A stretch of 64,000 bases of DNA, taken from NCBI GenBank assembly GCA_964419225.1, contig CAYQPF010000001.1, positions 62,001-126,000 on the forward strand. The letters are read 5' to 3'. Below the pieces are notes generated by a model, which had not been told where the DNA came from, did not search any database, and saw only the letters and a program-made list of their open reading frames with translations. A program made the position numbers and the translations under genes. Of the stretch, positions 43,287 to 52,540 are shown one piece after another (position 1 is the first letter of the stretch; each line of letters opens with the position of its first letter). The DNA comes from CAYQPF01 sp964419225 (GTDB lineage Bacteria; Cloacimonadota; Cloacimonadia; Cloacimonadales; CAYQPF01).

Positions 43287-44066
43287 ATGAAGCATATAAT
43301 TTTTTATTACACAGGCTCAGGCAATTCCCTCGCTCTTGCTAAATACATGCAGCTTAAAAATCCTGAGAGTGAGTTGATCTCTATACCTAAAGCATTTGCC
43401 AACATTGAACCTATCACTGCTGATGTCGTCGGATTCGTGTTTCCCGTCTATGCCTGGGGAATGCCCCGTATGCTCGAAGACTTTCTTTCTCAGGTAAAAT
43501 TTGATACTAAACCTTACATCTATGCCCTGGTAACTCGCGGAGGTTATTCTGGTAAAGTTCTTCCCCAAATGAACGATTACCTCAAAAAGAAAGGACAGGA
43601 ATTAAGTCTGGGCTTTGGCATAAAAATGCCTGCTAATTTTATCATCGGTTATAATCCCCGCGGTACGGAAGATGTGCAGGAACAAATGGAAAAAATCAAA
43701 GTTCGGGCTGACAAGATAAATGAGTTAATCAAAATCAAGCACAAAGGTCTTATCGATTCTTCGTTTTTCCTCTTCGATGCCATATCTTTTTCAGTGCACA
43801 GGCTTGCACTCAATCATTTCAAAAAAGGCGACAAAAATTTCTGGATTAATGAAAATTGTATAGATTGCCATATCTGTGAAAAAATATGCCCTCGTAATAA
43901 TATTCAGATCGTCAAAGAAATTAGAACCTGGAAGCATGACTGTGAGATGTGTCTGGCCTGCATCCACTGGTGCCCCAAACAAGCTATTCAATACAAAAAT
44001 ATTACTGCCAAAAGAAGAAGATATACCCACCCTGAAATCAAGGTTGAAGAATTATTTCTGAGATGA
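43287..44066 (+). CDS. Flavodoxin-ferredoxin fusion (EFR1-like)
   Basis: I take the ATG at 43287, preceded by AGGAGG; the frame opens earlier within the kinase gene without a site. The 259-residue protein starts with a flavodoxin-like FMN-binding loop (FYYTGSGNSLALAK), a long alpha/beta part, and then two 4Fe-4S clusters near the C-terminus: CIDCHICEKICP and CEMCLACIHWCP. This is the EFR1-family layout, an electron carrier. The partner enzyme is unknown. It sits one base after the histidine kinase stop, so it may be cotranscribed. Confidence 0.9.
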   Translation: MKHIIFYYTGSGNSLALAKYMQLKNPESELISIPKAFANIEPITADVVGFVFPVYAWGMPRMLEDFLSQVKFDTKPYIYALVTRGGYSGKVLPQMNDYLKKKGQELSLGFGIKMPANFIIGYNPRGTEDVQEQMEKIKVRADKINELIKIKHKGLIDSSFFLFDAISFSVHRLALNHFKKGDKNFWINENCIDCHICEKICPRNNIQIVKEIRTWKHDCEMCLACIHWCPKQAIQYKNITAKRRRYTHPEIKVEELFLR

Positions 44067-44138
44067 GTAAAAAATCTTTGACAAAAATCATTCTTTTTAA
44101 AGAGTTAACAAAAAATATATAAGATGATAGGAGGATAG

Positions 44139-44594
44139 ATGTCCGATAAGACTGTTGATAAAAACGAAATTCTGGAAAAAATGAGTATTGAGCATAGAAA
44201 GCCATTCTCTTTAATCGAACTTTTAATGATTATTATGATTGTTGGTACTTGCTTAACTATTTTTATTCCGGTTCAACAAGCCAGACAAGATGAACTCAAA
44301 GTTAAAGACACTATTAAAGTTATGCAACAAATCGTTCAGGCAGAAATTGATTACAAAAATAATCCTGCTTTAGGAAATGGCTCTTTTGCTATCGACATTT
44401 CTGAATTAAAGAGTGCAACTGCTCAGTTAGACACAACCTATTTCAATTATGCTGTAAGCGATACAGCTGTTGTTGCAACCAGTACTAAGAATTTCAGTAA
44501 ACCCAATGTTGTGTTCTATTATCACTTAACAGAACAAAGATACATGGTTAACAAAGAGTTCAAAGACGTAATCGACATCAACTGGTTACCCTAA
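44139..44594 (+). CDS. Type IV pilin-like protein with atypical cleavage site
   Basis: A 151-residue protein with the prepilin-like sequence KPFSLIELLMIIMIVG (residues 22-37) and a single hydrophobic helix, then a small globular domain. The mature Phe and conserved Glu at +5 are present, but the residue before the cleavage site is Pro, where prepilin peptidase normally needs Gly. The leader is 23 residues and hydrophilic, longer than the usual 6-10. It is a stand-alone gene with an AGGAGG site and a strong terminator. It may be a pseudopilin or a related assembly protein; no other pilus genes are visible. Confidence 0.7.
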   Translation: MSDKTVDKNEILEKMSIEHRKPFSLIELLMIIMIVGTCLTIFIPVQQARQDELKVKDTIKVMQQIVQAEIDYKNNPALGNGSFAIDISELKSATAQLDTTYFNYAVSDTAVVATSTKNFSKPNVVFYYHLTEQRYMVNKEFKDVIDINWLP

Positions 44595-44610
44595 TCTTTT
44601 TAATTATACA

Positions 44611-44640
44611 AAGCCTTCAGTCGCTCTGAAGGCTTTTTTT
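44611..44640 (+). terminator. Rho-independent terminator after the pilin-like gene
   Basis: A 10-bp stem AAGCCTTCAG / CTGAAGGCTT, loop TCGCT, then seven T. It ends only 5 bases before the next start codon. Confidence 0.95.
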
Positions 44641-44644
44641 ATTT

Positions 44645-46186
44645 ATGATTTTACCACTAATATTCGGTTATACAGAAATTCATTACCATCTCAGGTATTT
44701 ATATCCTCTTTACTACCGTCGTGAACCTGAAATAATTACTGATTTTCCAAAAAGACTTGTCTTTTCCCGTTCCTCAACTCTTCCTTTGCTCTTCATTATC
44801 AAAGACAGTCACCTGTTCCCGGTTAAAATCCTTAAACTGATCATTGAAATTAATCACAATATGGGCATAAAACGCCATGTTATCACCCTTAATCAGGATT
44901 TTAACTCAAAATATTTTTCCGAAATTTACCCGTTAAATCTTGATAATGTGGAAAAAGAACAAACTCTCTCTATTAATGTCCAAATCGAATATAGCAAAAA
45001 CAAGCGTAAACGCAAATGTATAAATGACAATTACTCTTCTCTCAATACTCCGCCGTATCAGGTATATTACACGGAAACTGGCAATACCTACCCTCCGGAC
45101 TGGTTTGCGGGAGAAGCACATTATCACAGTGATTTTACTGAGGATCAGGTCGAATTCGGTGCAGATATTCCCTCTACAGCAACTTTGGCCAAACAAATGG
45201 GTCTCGATTGGTTCTTTGTTACCGACCATTCTTACGATCTTGATGATAAATTAGATTCTTATCTGACTAATGATCCGGATCTGCCCAAATGGCACTCCAT
45301 GCAGAAAACCGCTCTCGCGGAGGATTCTCCGGAACTGAGAATTATCCCGGGTGAAGAGATCTCCATCGGCAATTCCCAAAATAGAAATATACACCTCCTC
45401 TCCATTAATCACCCCGAATTCATCGAAGGTTATGGAGATGGGGCCGAAAAATGGTTCGATAATAAACCTTTGCACAATATCTCCGAAATCAACCTCAAAC
45501 ACAGTCAGGACAACCTTTTTATTGCAGCTCATCCTCACGAACAAATCCCCTGGATCCAAAAAATCACCCTCAACCGCGGAACCTGGGATTTACAGGATTT
45601 TCTGAAAGCAGGTATTACTCATCTCCAACTCATTAATTCCTCCAACTTTCATGAAATGGAAAAAAATGTTATCTATTGGAAATCTCTCCTTCTCAAAAAA
45701 TATAAATTCCTTCTCTTAGCCGGAAATGATGCTCATGGTAATTTTAATGTGCTCAGACAAATCAAATCCCCTTTCCTTAAGCTCTATCATGAAAGAAAAC
45801 AAATCTTCGGTAGCATGATGACAGTTTTCAATTATCCTGAGAATAACCCGGTTGCCGGGTTAAAACAAGGCAGGGTATTTGTCACAAATGGTCCATTCCT
45901 GGATTTCTCTGTCTCTCAGGGTGAAACAACTGTCTATGTGGGCCAATCCTGTTCTCTGAGAGGTAAAATAACCCTGAACATTCAGGCCAATTCTTTTGAG
46001 GAATACGGCAATATTAAAAAGATTATCCTGCATCAGGGTTTCTATCAAAATAAGGAAATCAACCAATTTCTTGATATAACTTCACCTTCTCTGGAAATAG
46101 AAGTTTCTAAGCCATGTTACCTCCGTCTCAGCCTTTACACGGCGAATAAAGGTATTGCTCTGACCAATCCTGTTTGGATAGATTAA
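44645..46186 (+). CDS. PHP-domain (CehA/McbA-type) metallohydrolase
   Basis: A 513-residue protein with a beta-rich N-terminal part (about 1-155) and a PHP metal-binding hydrolase domain (about 155-410): GEAHYHSDFTED, FFVTDHSYDLDD, IPGEEIS, FIAAHPHEQIPW and LAGNDAHGNFN provide the metal ligands. This is the pattern of the CehA/McbA family, which hydrolyses phosphate or carbamate esters. The substrate here is unknown. No signal peptide is evident. The ATG lies 5 bases after a T-run terminator and has no ribosome site, so either this start is leaderless or the true start is later; the N-terminal sequence still looks coding. Confidence 0.85.
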   Translation: MILPLIFGYTEIHYHLRYLYPLYYRREPEIITDFPKRLVFSRSSTLPLLFIIKDSHLFPVKILKLIIEINHNMGIKRHVITLNQDFNSKYFSEIYPLNLDNVEKEQTLSINVQIEYSKNKRKRKCINDNYSSLNTPPYQVYYTETGNTYPPDWFAGEAHYHSDFTEDQVEFGADIPSTATLAKQMGLDWFFVTDHSYDLDDKLDSYLTNDPDLPKWHSMQKTALAEDSPELRIIPGEEISIGNSQNRNIHLLSINHPEFIEGYGDGAEKWFDNKPLHNISEINLKHSQDNLFIAAHPHEQIPWIQKITLNRGTWDLQDFLKAGITHLQLINSSNFHEMEKNVIYWKSLLLKKYKFLLLAGNDAHGNFNVLRQIKSPFLKLYHERKQIFGSMMTVFNYPENNPVAGLKQGRVFVTNGPFLDFSVSQGETTVYVGQSCSLRGKITLNIQANSFEEYGNIKKIILHQGFYQNKEINQFLDITSPSLEIEVSKPCYLRLSLYTANKGIALTNPVWID

Positions 46187-46211
46187 CCTGATTTACAACT
46201 AAGGGAAAATA

Positions 46212-47576
46212 ATGAACGAAAAAATGCTCAAATTCGAAAATGAAAAGATCAGTAAATTACTCCTGACTTTTTCCATCCCGGCCATCATCGCCATGATCGT
46301 CAACTCTCTTTATAATGTCATCGATCGTATTTTTGTCGGTCGTTATGTTAATACTGATGCCTTATCCGGAATAGCTATCACAATGCCTATTGGCTTTATT
46401 ATCATGGCTTTTGGCATGCTCATCGGCACAGGTGCCGGGGCTCTGATTTCCATCAGACTCGGACAGGGCAGAAAAGAAGAAGCTGAAAATATTCTCGGAA
46501 ATGCTTTTTCCCTGATCCTGATCATCTCAATTGTACTTCCTGCTATTTTCTATACAAATATTGACTGGTTTCTTAAAATCTTCGGGGCCAGCACTACCAT
46601 TCTTCCCTATGCCAGAAGCTTTATCACGATCATTCTGGCAGGTTCCTTTTTTGGTCATGTCAGCTTTGCTTTGAGTGCTGTGATCAGAGCAGAAGGAAGT
46701 CCCAGGATCTCCATGCTGACTCAATTAGTCAATGCTCTGCTAAATATTGTCCTGGCTTATGTTTTTATCTGCCTTATGGGGTGGGGTGTTGTTGCCTCTG
46801 CTTTGGCAACAGTTATTTCTCAGGCTGTATCAGCTTTTTGGGTACTCATGTTTTTCCGCAGCAAACACAGCAGCCTCAAGATCCGTTGGTCTGCCATGAA
46901 ATTGAAGATGCCTGTGATTCTGGGAATTTTCTCGATTGGAGTTTCTCCATTTGTCATGCAGATCATAGCAAGTCTGATCAATGTGATCTTTAACCGCCAA
47001 CTCAGTCATTATGGCAATGATGTCGCCATTGGTGCCTTTGGAATTATCAACAGCATCATGCTTTTGATTCTGATGCCTGTGTTTGGTATTGTCCAGGGCT
47101 CCCAACCCATTATCGGCTACAACTACGGTGCCAAACTTTATAGCCGGGTAAGAAAGACTGTCTTTGGAGCTGTCATTGGTGCATCTATTTTTTGTTTCTT
47201 TGGCTGGCTGATCGTTATGCTTTTCCCGACACCCATCTTAAAAATATTCACTCTCGATAAAGCTCTGATTCAAACAGGTGCACAAGGTGTGGTGATCTTC
47301 CAGGCGATGCTTTTCATCGTTGGTGCTCAGATCATCTGCGGCAGCTTCTTCCAAGCCATCGGTAAAGGCATGATTTCCTTAACTTTGACCATCAGCCGAC
47401 AGGTTATATTCCTCTTTCCCTTACTGTTTATTCTTCCACATTATTACAATCTTAAAGGTGTCTGGCTGGCTATGCCGGTTTCCGATATTCTGGCTTCTAT
47501 TGTCACCTTCTCCTTCTTCTACTGGCAAATGAAAAAACTGAAGAATCCAGCGGGAGAAGTGACCGTCACATCTTAA
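46212..47576 (+). CDS. MATE-family efflux transporter
   Basis: A 454-residue inner-membrane protein with about 12 hydrophobic helices and two homologous halves, beginning LLLTFSIPAIIAMIVNSLYNVID-like (the typical NorM/MATE N-terminus) and continuing IGTGAGALISIRLGQGRK. The second half has PVFGIVQGSQPIIGYNYGAK, matching the family. Such proteins export cationic drugs or other small molecules with Na+ or H+. The substrate is unknown. The start is 25 bases after the PHP gene, and a terminator overlaps its stop. Confidence 0.93.
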   Translation: MNEKMLKFENEKISKLLLTFSIPAIIAMIVNSLYNVIDRIFVGRYVNTDALSGIAITMPIGFIIMAFGMLIGTGAGALISIRLGQGRKEEAENILGNAFSLILIISIVLPAIFYTNIDWFLKIFGASTTILPYARSFITIILAGSFFGHVSFALSAVIRAEGSPRISMLTQLVNALLNIVLAYVFICLMGWGVVASALATVISQAVSAFWVLMFFRSKHSSLKIRWSAMKLKMPVILGIFSIGVSPFVMQIIASLINVIFNRQLSHYGNDVAIGAFGIINSIMLLILMPVFGIVQGSQPIIGYNYGAKLYSRVRKTVFGAVIGASIFCFFGWLIVMLFPTPILKIFTLDKALIQTGAQGVVIFQAMLFIVGAQIICGSFFQAIGKGMISLTLTISRQVIFLFPLLFILPHYYNLKGVWLAMPVSDILASIVTFSFFYWQMKKLKNPAGEVTVTS

Positions 47577-47590
47577 CACTTAAGATGTTT
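47568..47590 (+). terminator. Terminator hairpin after the MATE gene
   Basis: A 9-bp stem ACATCTTAA / TTAAGATGT with loop CAC and a short T run. The MATE stop codon lies within the stem. Confidence 0.6.
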
Positions 47591-47650
47591 CTCTCCATCT
47601 CCTTTCCATATAACATAATAGATTTCTTAAACCCGAATTGTGGAGGATAA

Positions 47651-49822
47651 ATGAAAATCGGTAATGCTGTATTTCTCTTTATACTCATTTTCTTAAGCTT
47701 AATGACCGGTATCCAGGCTCAGGACAGCTTAAATGTGAGTTTGATATCACAATCTTATCATAATTTAGCGGGAAATGTTACTGGAATAGATGTCGAAGGA
47801 AATTATGCTTACTTTTCACAATGGAATTACGGCCTGGTCATATACGATGTGTCAAATCCTCTTAATCCGTATGAGGTTAGTTGTAATTCTATAGCCGGAG
47901 ATGTTTATGGGATAGATGTAGAAGGCGATTATGCTTATCTGGCTAATGCAGATAATGGTTTGGTTATTTTTGATATTTCAAATCCTTTATATCCACTTCT
48001 AATTAGAAATTTTGACACTCCCGGTTCTGCCAAAAACGTTGTTATTATATCTAACATTGCATATATTGCTGATAAAAGCGGTGATCTGAGAATAGTCAAT
48101 GTTACAGATCCCTTTAATCCTGCTGAAATTGGTTTTTGCAATATTCCGGGTCAAGCTGTTAATATTAAAATTGCAGGAAATTTTGCTTATGTTACCAGCG
48201 ATAGTTCCGGTTTAAACATAATTGATATTTCCGATCCTGTTAACCCCCAATTTATCAGCAGCATTAATAATAGTAATAATCAGGGATTTTCCAATTTTGT
48301 TGTAGCAGATAATTATGTTTGTTTGGCTGCTCGTTTATCTAGTAACCAACACGGACTGCTGATAATTGACATTTCTAATCCGGCTGAACCGCAAATAACT
48401 GGTTCTTACACAGCTCCAGGCAATGTCCTTTCAATTTCTTCTACAGGAAATTATATTTATTGCAGTGGGTTGTTTGATGATATCCATATAGTTGACATTT
48501 CCAACCCTGCTAATCCGCAATTTGTCGGGATATTCAATGTCCCTGGACAGGTTCACTGTTTCTACTTAAATGGTTCATTCGGTTATATTGTCGATAATTT
48601 TACAGGACTCCATCTTCTTGATATCTCGGATCCCGTATGCCCTCAGGAAGTTGGCTCATATATCTCAAGCTGGGTTCGTAAAATTGTTGTTCAGGGGAGA
48701 TATGCCTATCTCCTAAATGGCTATGCAGGATTAAAAGTATTAGATATAATAGATCCTGATAACGTTCAACAGTTAGATTTATACCCCACCGTTGGGCAAG
48801 CTCTTGATTTTGTTATTCAGGGAAATTATGGGTATTTGCTCGATTCAGGGTCCGGATTGCTTATTATCAATATTTCGAACCCCAACAATCTACAGCTTCT
48901 TAGTTTCTTTAACCCTCCTGGTACTCCCCGGAGAATTGTGGTTAGTACTAATTATGCCTATATTGCAAGTGATTATTTTTTGTTTATTCTGGACATTACA
49001 AATCCCTCTGCACCTCAACAATTATCTTACATCACCTTCCCTTCGGATATCGGAGCTTTAGCATTGAGAGATGATTATCTTTATGTTTGTAATGGCTCAG
49101 ATATAAGAATTCTGAATATCTCAAATCCTAATAATCCTCAAGATGCTTCAGATTATATATGTAATCCCTACAGTGAAGTTCTTAATATTAATATTATCAG
49201 GGATATCGCTTATGCTGCTTGCGGGACTTCAGGCTTATACATTTTAGACCTCACAGATCCTGAGAATCCTGTCCAAATAGGTAACTTTGATACCCCGGGT
49301 TCCGCATCTGATGTCGCTGTTTATGGCGACTTTGCTTTTGTTTCAGATTCAGAAGCAGGTTTTAGAATTCTCAGAATTTCTGATCCCTCAAACACTCAAA
49401 CCGTAGGCTACTACAACACACCTGGTAATGTTAACAGTGTGGCAGTCTCAGGTGATATAGCTTTTGTTGCAGACCATTTTGATCTGGGAATCTACAATTG
49501 TGACGAAGCTTTATCAAACCAGGATGCAGAATCTGCAAATATCCTTCAGCTTAATCTGAAACAAAACTATCCAAATCCCTTTAATCCATCTACTACACTG
49601 GAATTCTTTTTACCAAAAGATCTAAAAGTAAGTTTGGATATTTATAACATTAAAGGACAGCTTGTACGCACACTTCTCAAGGACTTTACAAAAGCAGGTA
49701 AGCATACAATCGTATTTGACGGCCTAAATGCTAAAGGCAAAAATCTTTCTTCCGGAATCTATTACTGCATACTAAAATGCTCCGATAATACTGTAAGCAG
49801 AAAAATGTTGCTTCTAAAATAG
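47651..49822 (+). CDS. LVIVD-repeat beta-propeller protein with C-terminal sorting domain
   Basis: A 723-residue exported protein: signal peptide (about 3-23), then about 13 repeats of roughly 43 residues of the form GNYAYxxxxxxGLVIxDISNPxNP, which resemble LVIVD repeats and fold as propeller blades. From about residue 635 comes the FlgD-like/type-IX-like sorting end: NYPNPFNPSTTLEF, LDIYNIKGQLVRTL, FDGLNAKGKNLSSGIYYC. The function is unknown, likely surface-located. An AGGAT-type site precedes the ATG. Together with the proteins at 21418 and 26452 it shows a common secretion route in this organism. Confidence 0.9.
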   Translation: MKIGNAVFLFILIFLSLMTGIQAQDSLNVSLISQSYHNLAGNVTGIDVEGNYAYFSQWNYGLVIYDVSNPLNPYEVSCNSIAGDVYGIDVEGDYAYLANADNGLVIFDISNPLYPLLIRNFDTPGSAKNVVIISNIAYIADKSGDLRIVNVTDPFNPAEIGFCNIPGQAVNIKIAGNFAYVTSDSSGLNIIDISDPVNPQFISSINNSNNQGFSNFVVADNYVCLAARLSSNQHGLLIIDISNPAEPQITGSYTAPGNVLSISSTGNYIYCSGLFDDIHIVDISNPANPQFVGIFNVPGQVHCFYLNGSFGYIVDNFTGLHLLDISDPVCPQEVGSYISSWVRKIVVQGRYAYLLNGYAGLKVLDIIDPDNVQQLDLYPTVGQALDFVIQGNYGYLLDSGSGLLIINISNPNNLQLLSFFNPPGTPRRIVVSTNYAYIASDYFLFILDITNPSAPQQLSYITFPSDIGALALRDDYLYVCNGSDIRILNISNPNNPQDASDYICNPYSEVLNINIIRDIAYAACGTSGLYILDLTDPENPVQIGNFDTPGSASDVAVYGDFAFVSDSEAGFRILRISDPSNTQTVGYYNTPGNVNSVAVSGDIAFVADHFDLGIYNCDEALSNQDAESANILQLNLKQNYPNPFNPSTTLEFFLPKDLKVSLDIYNIKGQLVRTLLKDFTKAGKHTIVFDGLNAKGKNLSSGIYYCILKCSDNTVSRKMLLLK

Positions 49823-49899
49823 CATTGCATGCAGCATATTTTACCGGTATCATATGAAAGGTATTGAAAATTATCTATCCTGTAGTCATTTGATACGAA

Positions 49900-51459
49900 C
49901 TAAAGGGAAGATCTCCTATAGGAAAGAGACAAATAATCGCAGATATTTCTATCTTCTTTATTGAAGCCAATTCCCACAAGAATGATTTCTTTACCTGAAC
50001 TTTGGAATTTTTCGTAGTATTTCATATCTTTGATTTGCTGAAGAGCGGTTTCTGCTGTACCTATCTTAAACTCCAGCAGATAAACATAGTCAGCCGTTTC
50101 CATAACAGCATCAATTCGTCCTTTATTGGTTTGGACTTCTGCTTTAAGATACACGCCAATTAAATTCAAAGCGATAAAAATAATGGAATGATAGTAGGCT
50201 GCATAGTCTTTGAGAAAGATTTCGTAAGGAATTGAAGCAAAAAGCGATTTGAAGTGTTGGATTACGGATTCTACATTTTTGCTTTGCAAATCATCAACTA
50301 TGTTAAAGAGGGTATTGTCATTAGTTCCAAACTGGGAATAATTATAACTAGCCAGCAGGTGTTGATAAAAGGCATTTCTAACTTCTTTGTTGGGAAAATC
50401 GAGATCATATCTGTTAAATTCAGTTTTGTTTTTTATTGTTAAATAACCTGTTTGAAACATAAGAGAATAGATATCCAGATCTCTTAAATCAAATTTATTG
50501 AAGAAGCTGTCTGTAACTTTAATCTGGCTGATCGTATCGGGAAGGACTTTCTTGTCTTTAACAATATCCACCAGGAAAGTGGGTGTACCTGAGTCGAACC
50601 AATAATTTTTGAAGGCTTTGTAGTGGAAGAAGTTTAGTATAGAAAAGGGATTATAGACAAATGCTTCTCCATCCCAGGAATAACCATTGTACCATTCTTT
50701 AATTTTCTGCATTAATTCAAATCGGGATATCTTTAATTTGTTTTGGATTGCATCCAAATACTCACCATAGTTTCCTTCAATTTCTACCTCAGTATAACCT
50801 AATAATTTGGCATACATACTGTCTAAACTAAGATCCGAAAGGTTATTCAAATCAGAGAAAATAGATACTTTGGAAAACTTACTTACTCCGGTGAGTAAGA
50901 CAAATTTTAAATAGCTGTCCATTGGTTTAATCACAGAATAGAAATTCTTCAGAGTTTCCCGATTTTCTTCTGCTTTGTCAATGTCTTTGCCAAGATAATC
51001 AATAATTGGTTTGTCGTATTCATCAATGAGAATAACAACCCGAGAATTGAATTTCTCATATAATTTTTCGATTAAGGAAATGAACATTTCTTTGGAAGTA
51101 CCCGGAGGCAGATGTTCGATATTATACTGGGAAGCATTACTCAAAACAATATTTTTAAGGCCAGGAATCAATCCTTGTTCTTTATAATCAATTTTGCTGA
51201 GATCAATCCTGATAACAGGATACTCTTGCCATTCAATTTTATCGTAGATCCAGAGTCCCTTAAAAAGCTCTTTATTCCCAGAAAACAATTCACCCAGAGT
51301 GCTGACTAACAAAGATTTGCCAAAACGACGCGGTCTGGAAAGGAAGCAGTAATTTCCTTGAGATATTAGTTTATACAGTATCTCAGTTTTATCCACATAA
51401 AGGTAATTATCTTTGATAACTTTCGCAAAATCCTGAACGCCACGTGAAAGCTCTTTCAT
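49900..51459 (-). CDS. AAA-ATPase-like / PD-(D/E)xK protein (DUF1703-type)
   Basis: A 519-residue protein on the minus strand. The start is the ATG at 51459 with GGAGG just upstream; an earlier frame opening at 51483 is not a usual start. The N-terminal ATPase-like domain has LYVDKTEIL, the P-loop-like SRPRRFGKSLL and Walker-B-like VVILIDEYDKPI. The C-terminal domain has the PD-(D/E)xK-like element VYLLEFKIG (E and K within about residues 455-470). This is the common AAA-ATPase-like plus PDDEXK_9 fusion, often present in many copies per genome and possibly mobile-element related. It has its own promoter. Confidence 0.92.
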   Translation of the reverse strand: MKELSRGVQDFAKVIKDNYLYVDKTEILYKLISQGNYCFLSRPRRFGKSLLVSTLGELFSGNKELFKGLWIYDKIEWQEYPVIRIDLSKIDYKEQGLIPGLKNIVLSNASQYNIEHLPPGTSKEMFISLIEKLYEKFNSRVVILIDEYDKPIIDYLGKDIDKAEENRETLKNFYSVIKPMDSYLKFVLLTGVSKFSKVSIFSDLNNLSDLSLDSMYAKLLGYTEVEIEGNYGEYLDAIQNKLKISRFELMQKIKEWYNGYSWDGEAFVYNPFSILNFFHYKAFKNYWFDSGTPTFLVDIVKDKKVLPDTISQIKVTDSFFNKFDLRDLDIYSLMFQTGYLTIKNKTEFNRYDLDFPNKEVRNAFYQHLLASYNYSQFGTNDNTLFNIVDDLQSKNVESVIQHFKSLFASIPYEIFLKDYAAYYHSIIFIALNLIGVYLKAEVQTNKGRIDAVMETADYVYLLEFKIGTAETALQQIKDMKYYEKFQSSGKEIILVGIGFNKEDRNICDYLSLSYRRSSL

Positions 51460-51488
51460 CTTTGCCTCCATATTAATATTCAAATGAC

Positions 51489-51516
51489 ATTATATTTATC
51501 TGGATTGTAAAGTCAA
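51489..51516 (-). promoter_or_regulatory. Sigma-70-type promoter of the AAA/PD-(D/E)xK gene
   Basis: On the minus strand: TTGACT (51516-51511), a 16-base spacer, TATAAT (51494-51489), about 30 bases before the start codon. Confidence 0.7.
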
Positions 51517-51530
51517 GAATTGTCCATTAG

Positions 51531-51660
51531 GAATTGCAGACGTCTCGTCTGCACAAAAGGCAACATATTGTGCATAGCTGGCAAATGCCAGAAAATCGAA
51601 TTTTAAGAACACAGACTATTATGGACTATCACAGACTTACACGGACATGAGAGAAAAGAT
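51531..51660. repeat. Repeat cluster with hairpin and family A-like sequence
   Basis: Contains the hairpin TGCAGACG-TCT-CGTCTGCA (51535-51553), then a family A-like stretch (51607-51650) with CACAGACT/CACGGACA units. The remaining bases to 51729 show no gene. Confidence 0.6.
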
Positions 51661-51729
51661 TTGAAGATAATTTCTGAGCAGGAAGTGTTCAAAAGGATAA
51701 ACCCGCAAGCAAATACTTAGGTGCAAGTA

Positions 51730-51902
51730 GTCAGAGGTCAGGTGTCAGGGGGACAGAAATCCTTAATCAGACAATTATTTTCAAAAAATCTCACAATTTA
51801 TAAATTATTTTCACTCCAGTGACATAAAAACTCATTTTTGTCGGCTTATCTATATGTAGGGGCCAAAACAGGTGACAGGTATCAGGTGTCAGGTGCCAGT
51901 GG
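51730..51902 (+). repeat. Family B repeats, copies 3 and 4, before the 52000 ORF
   Basis: Copy 3 is a short fragment at about 51730-51752. Copy 4 (51869-51902) has reiterated CAGGTGTC-type units ending GTGCCAGTGG then AAAAAGGA. Between 51940 and 51975 the sequence has CTCTGCG-type reiterations. Confidence 0.65.
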
Positions 51903-51999
51903 AAAAAGGAGATTAATTAATGCGGAGCAACTCCTTTTCTCTTTCTCTCTCTGCGTCTCTGCGGCTCCGCGTGAGACAAAATCTAAAACAGGAGGAACC

Positions 52000-52521
52000 A
52001 TGCGGGTATTTTTTGCAGCCGGAGCGAAAAGAGTTTCCTTGAAATCAGAAGGACTGACTCTTCTTTACTACAAAAAGCTGGATTTATGCTATGTTAGAAA
52101 GTACTATGTCCCACCCAAAACCGAGCACAACATCCGCATGGGAAGCATTTTCACACACCTGGCAGCTATCTGGAAATCCGCAACATTGGAATTCAAAGAA
52201 TACTTCAAAAACTATGCAGCTCTTTACAATGCTCAATACAAAGCTGATAAATATCCGTTGAATGGTTACGCCTGCTTCACGAAGCTGATGTTCGATTGGA
52301 GAAAGCAGAATCCGGAATTGGATCTGACAAAATTGACGTGGGAAGACACACTTTTCGGAGTAATTAACAAGGATTTACAGGATGAACAGGATGGGGAAGC
52401 AATTATTAATGGGAGAGAATGGGAGGGAACAGTAAATGGTGAATTGTTAATGGTGAAAATAAAAAATATTTTTGAGAATCAGGTTCAGGAGTGCTGTCTT
52501 GGACGTGTTGAACCCGGCTAA
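52000..52521 (+). CDS. Hypothetical protein within a repeat cluster
   Basis: Not recognised. I start at the ATG at 52000 with GGAGG (51991-51995); a longer frame begins at 51838, but that extension reads through repeats. The 173-residue product is basic, with no signal peptide. The N-terminal part contains a tyrosine- and lysine-rich stretch (YYKKLDLCYVRKYYVPP) and a KYPLNGYACFTKLMFDW segment that looks structured. The end (from about residue 145) runs into repeat-like DNA and probably is not native. The coding potential is moderate; the gene may be decaying. Confidence 0.55.
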   Translation: MRVFFAAGAKRVSLKSEGLTLLYYKKLDLCYVRKYYVPPKTEHNIRMGSIFTHLAAIWKSATLEFKEYFKNYAALYNAQYKADKYPLNGYACFTKLMFDWRKQNPELDLTKLTWEDTLFGVINKDLQDEQDGEAIINGREWEGTVNGELLMVKIKNIFENQVQECCLGRVEPG

Positions 52522-52540
52522 TGGTTTGGATGAAGATTCC

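Noticed and set aside
51838..51999. N-terminal extension of the 52000 ORF.
   Set aside because: The extra codons are repeat sequence, and a strong GGAGG site precedes the later ATG.
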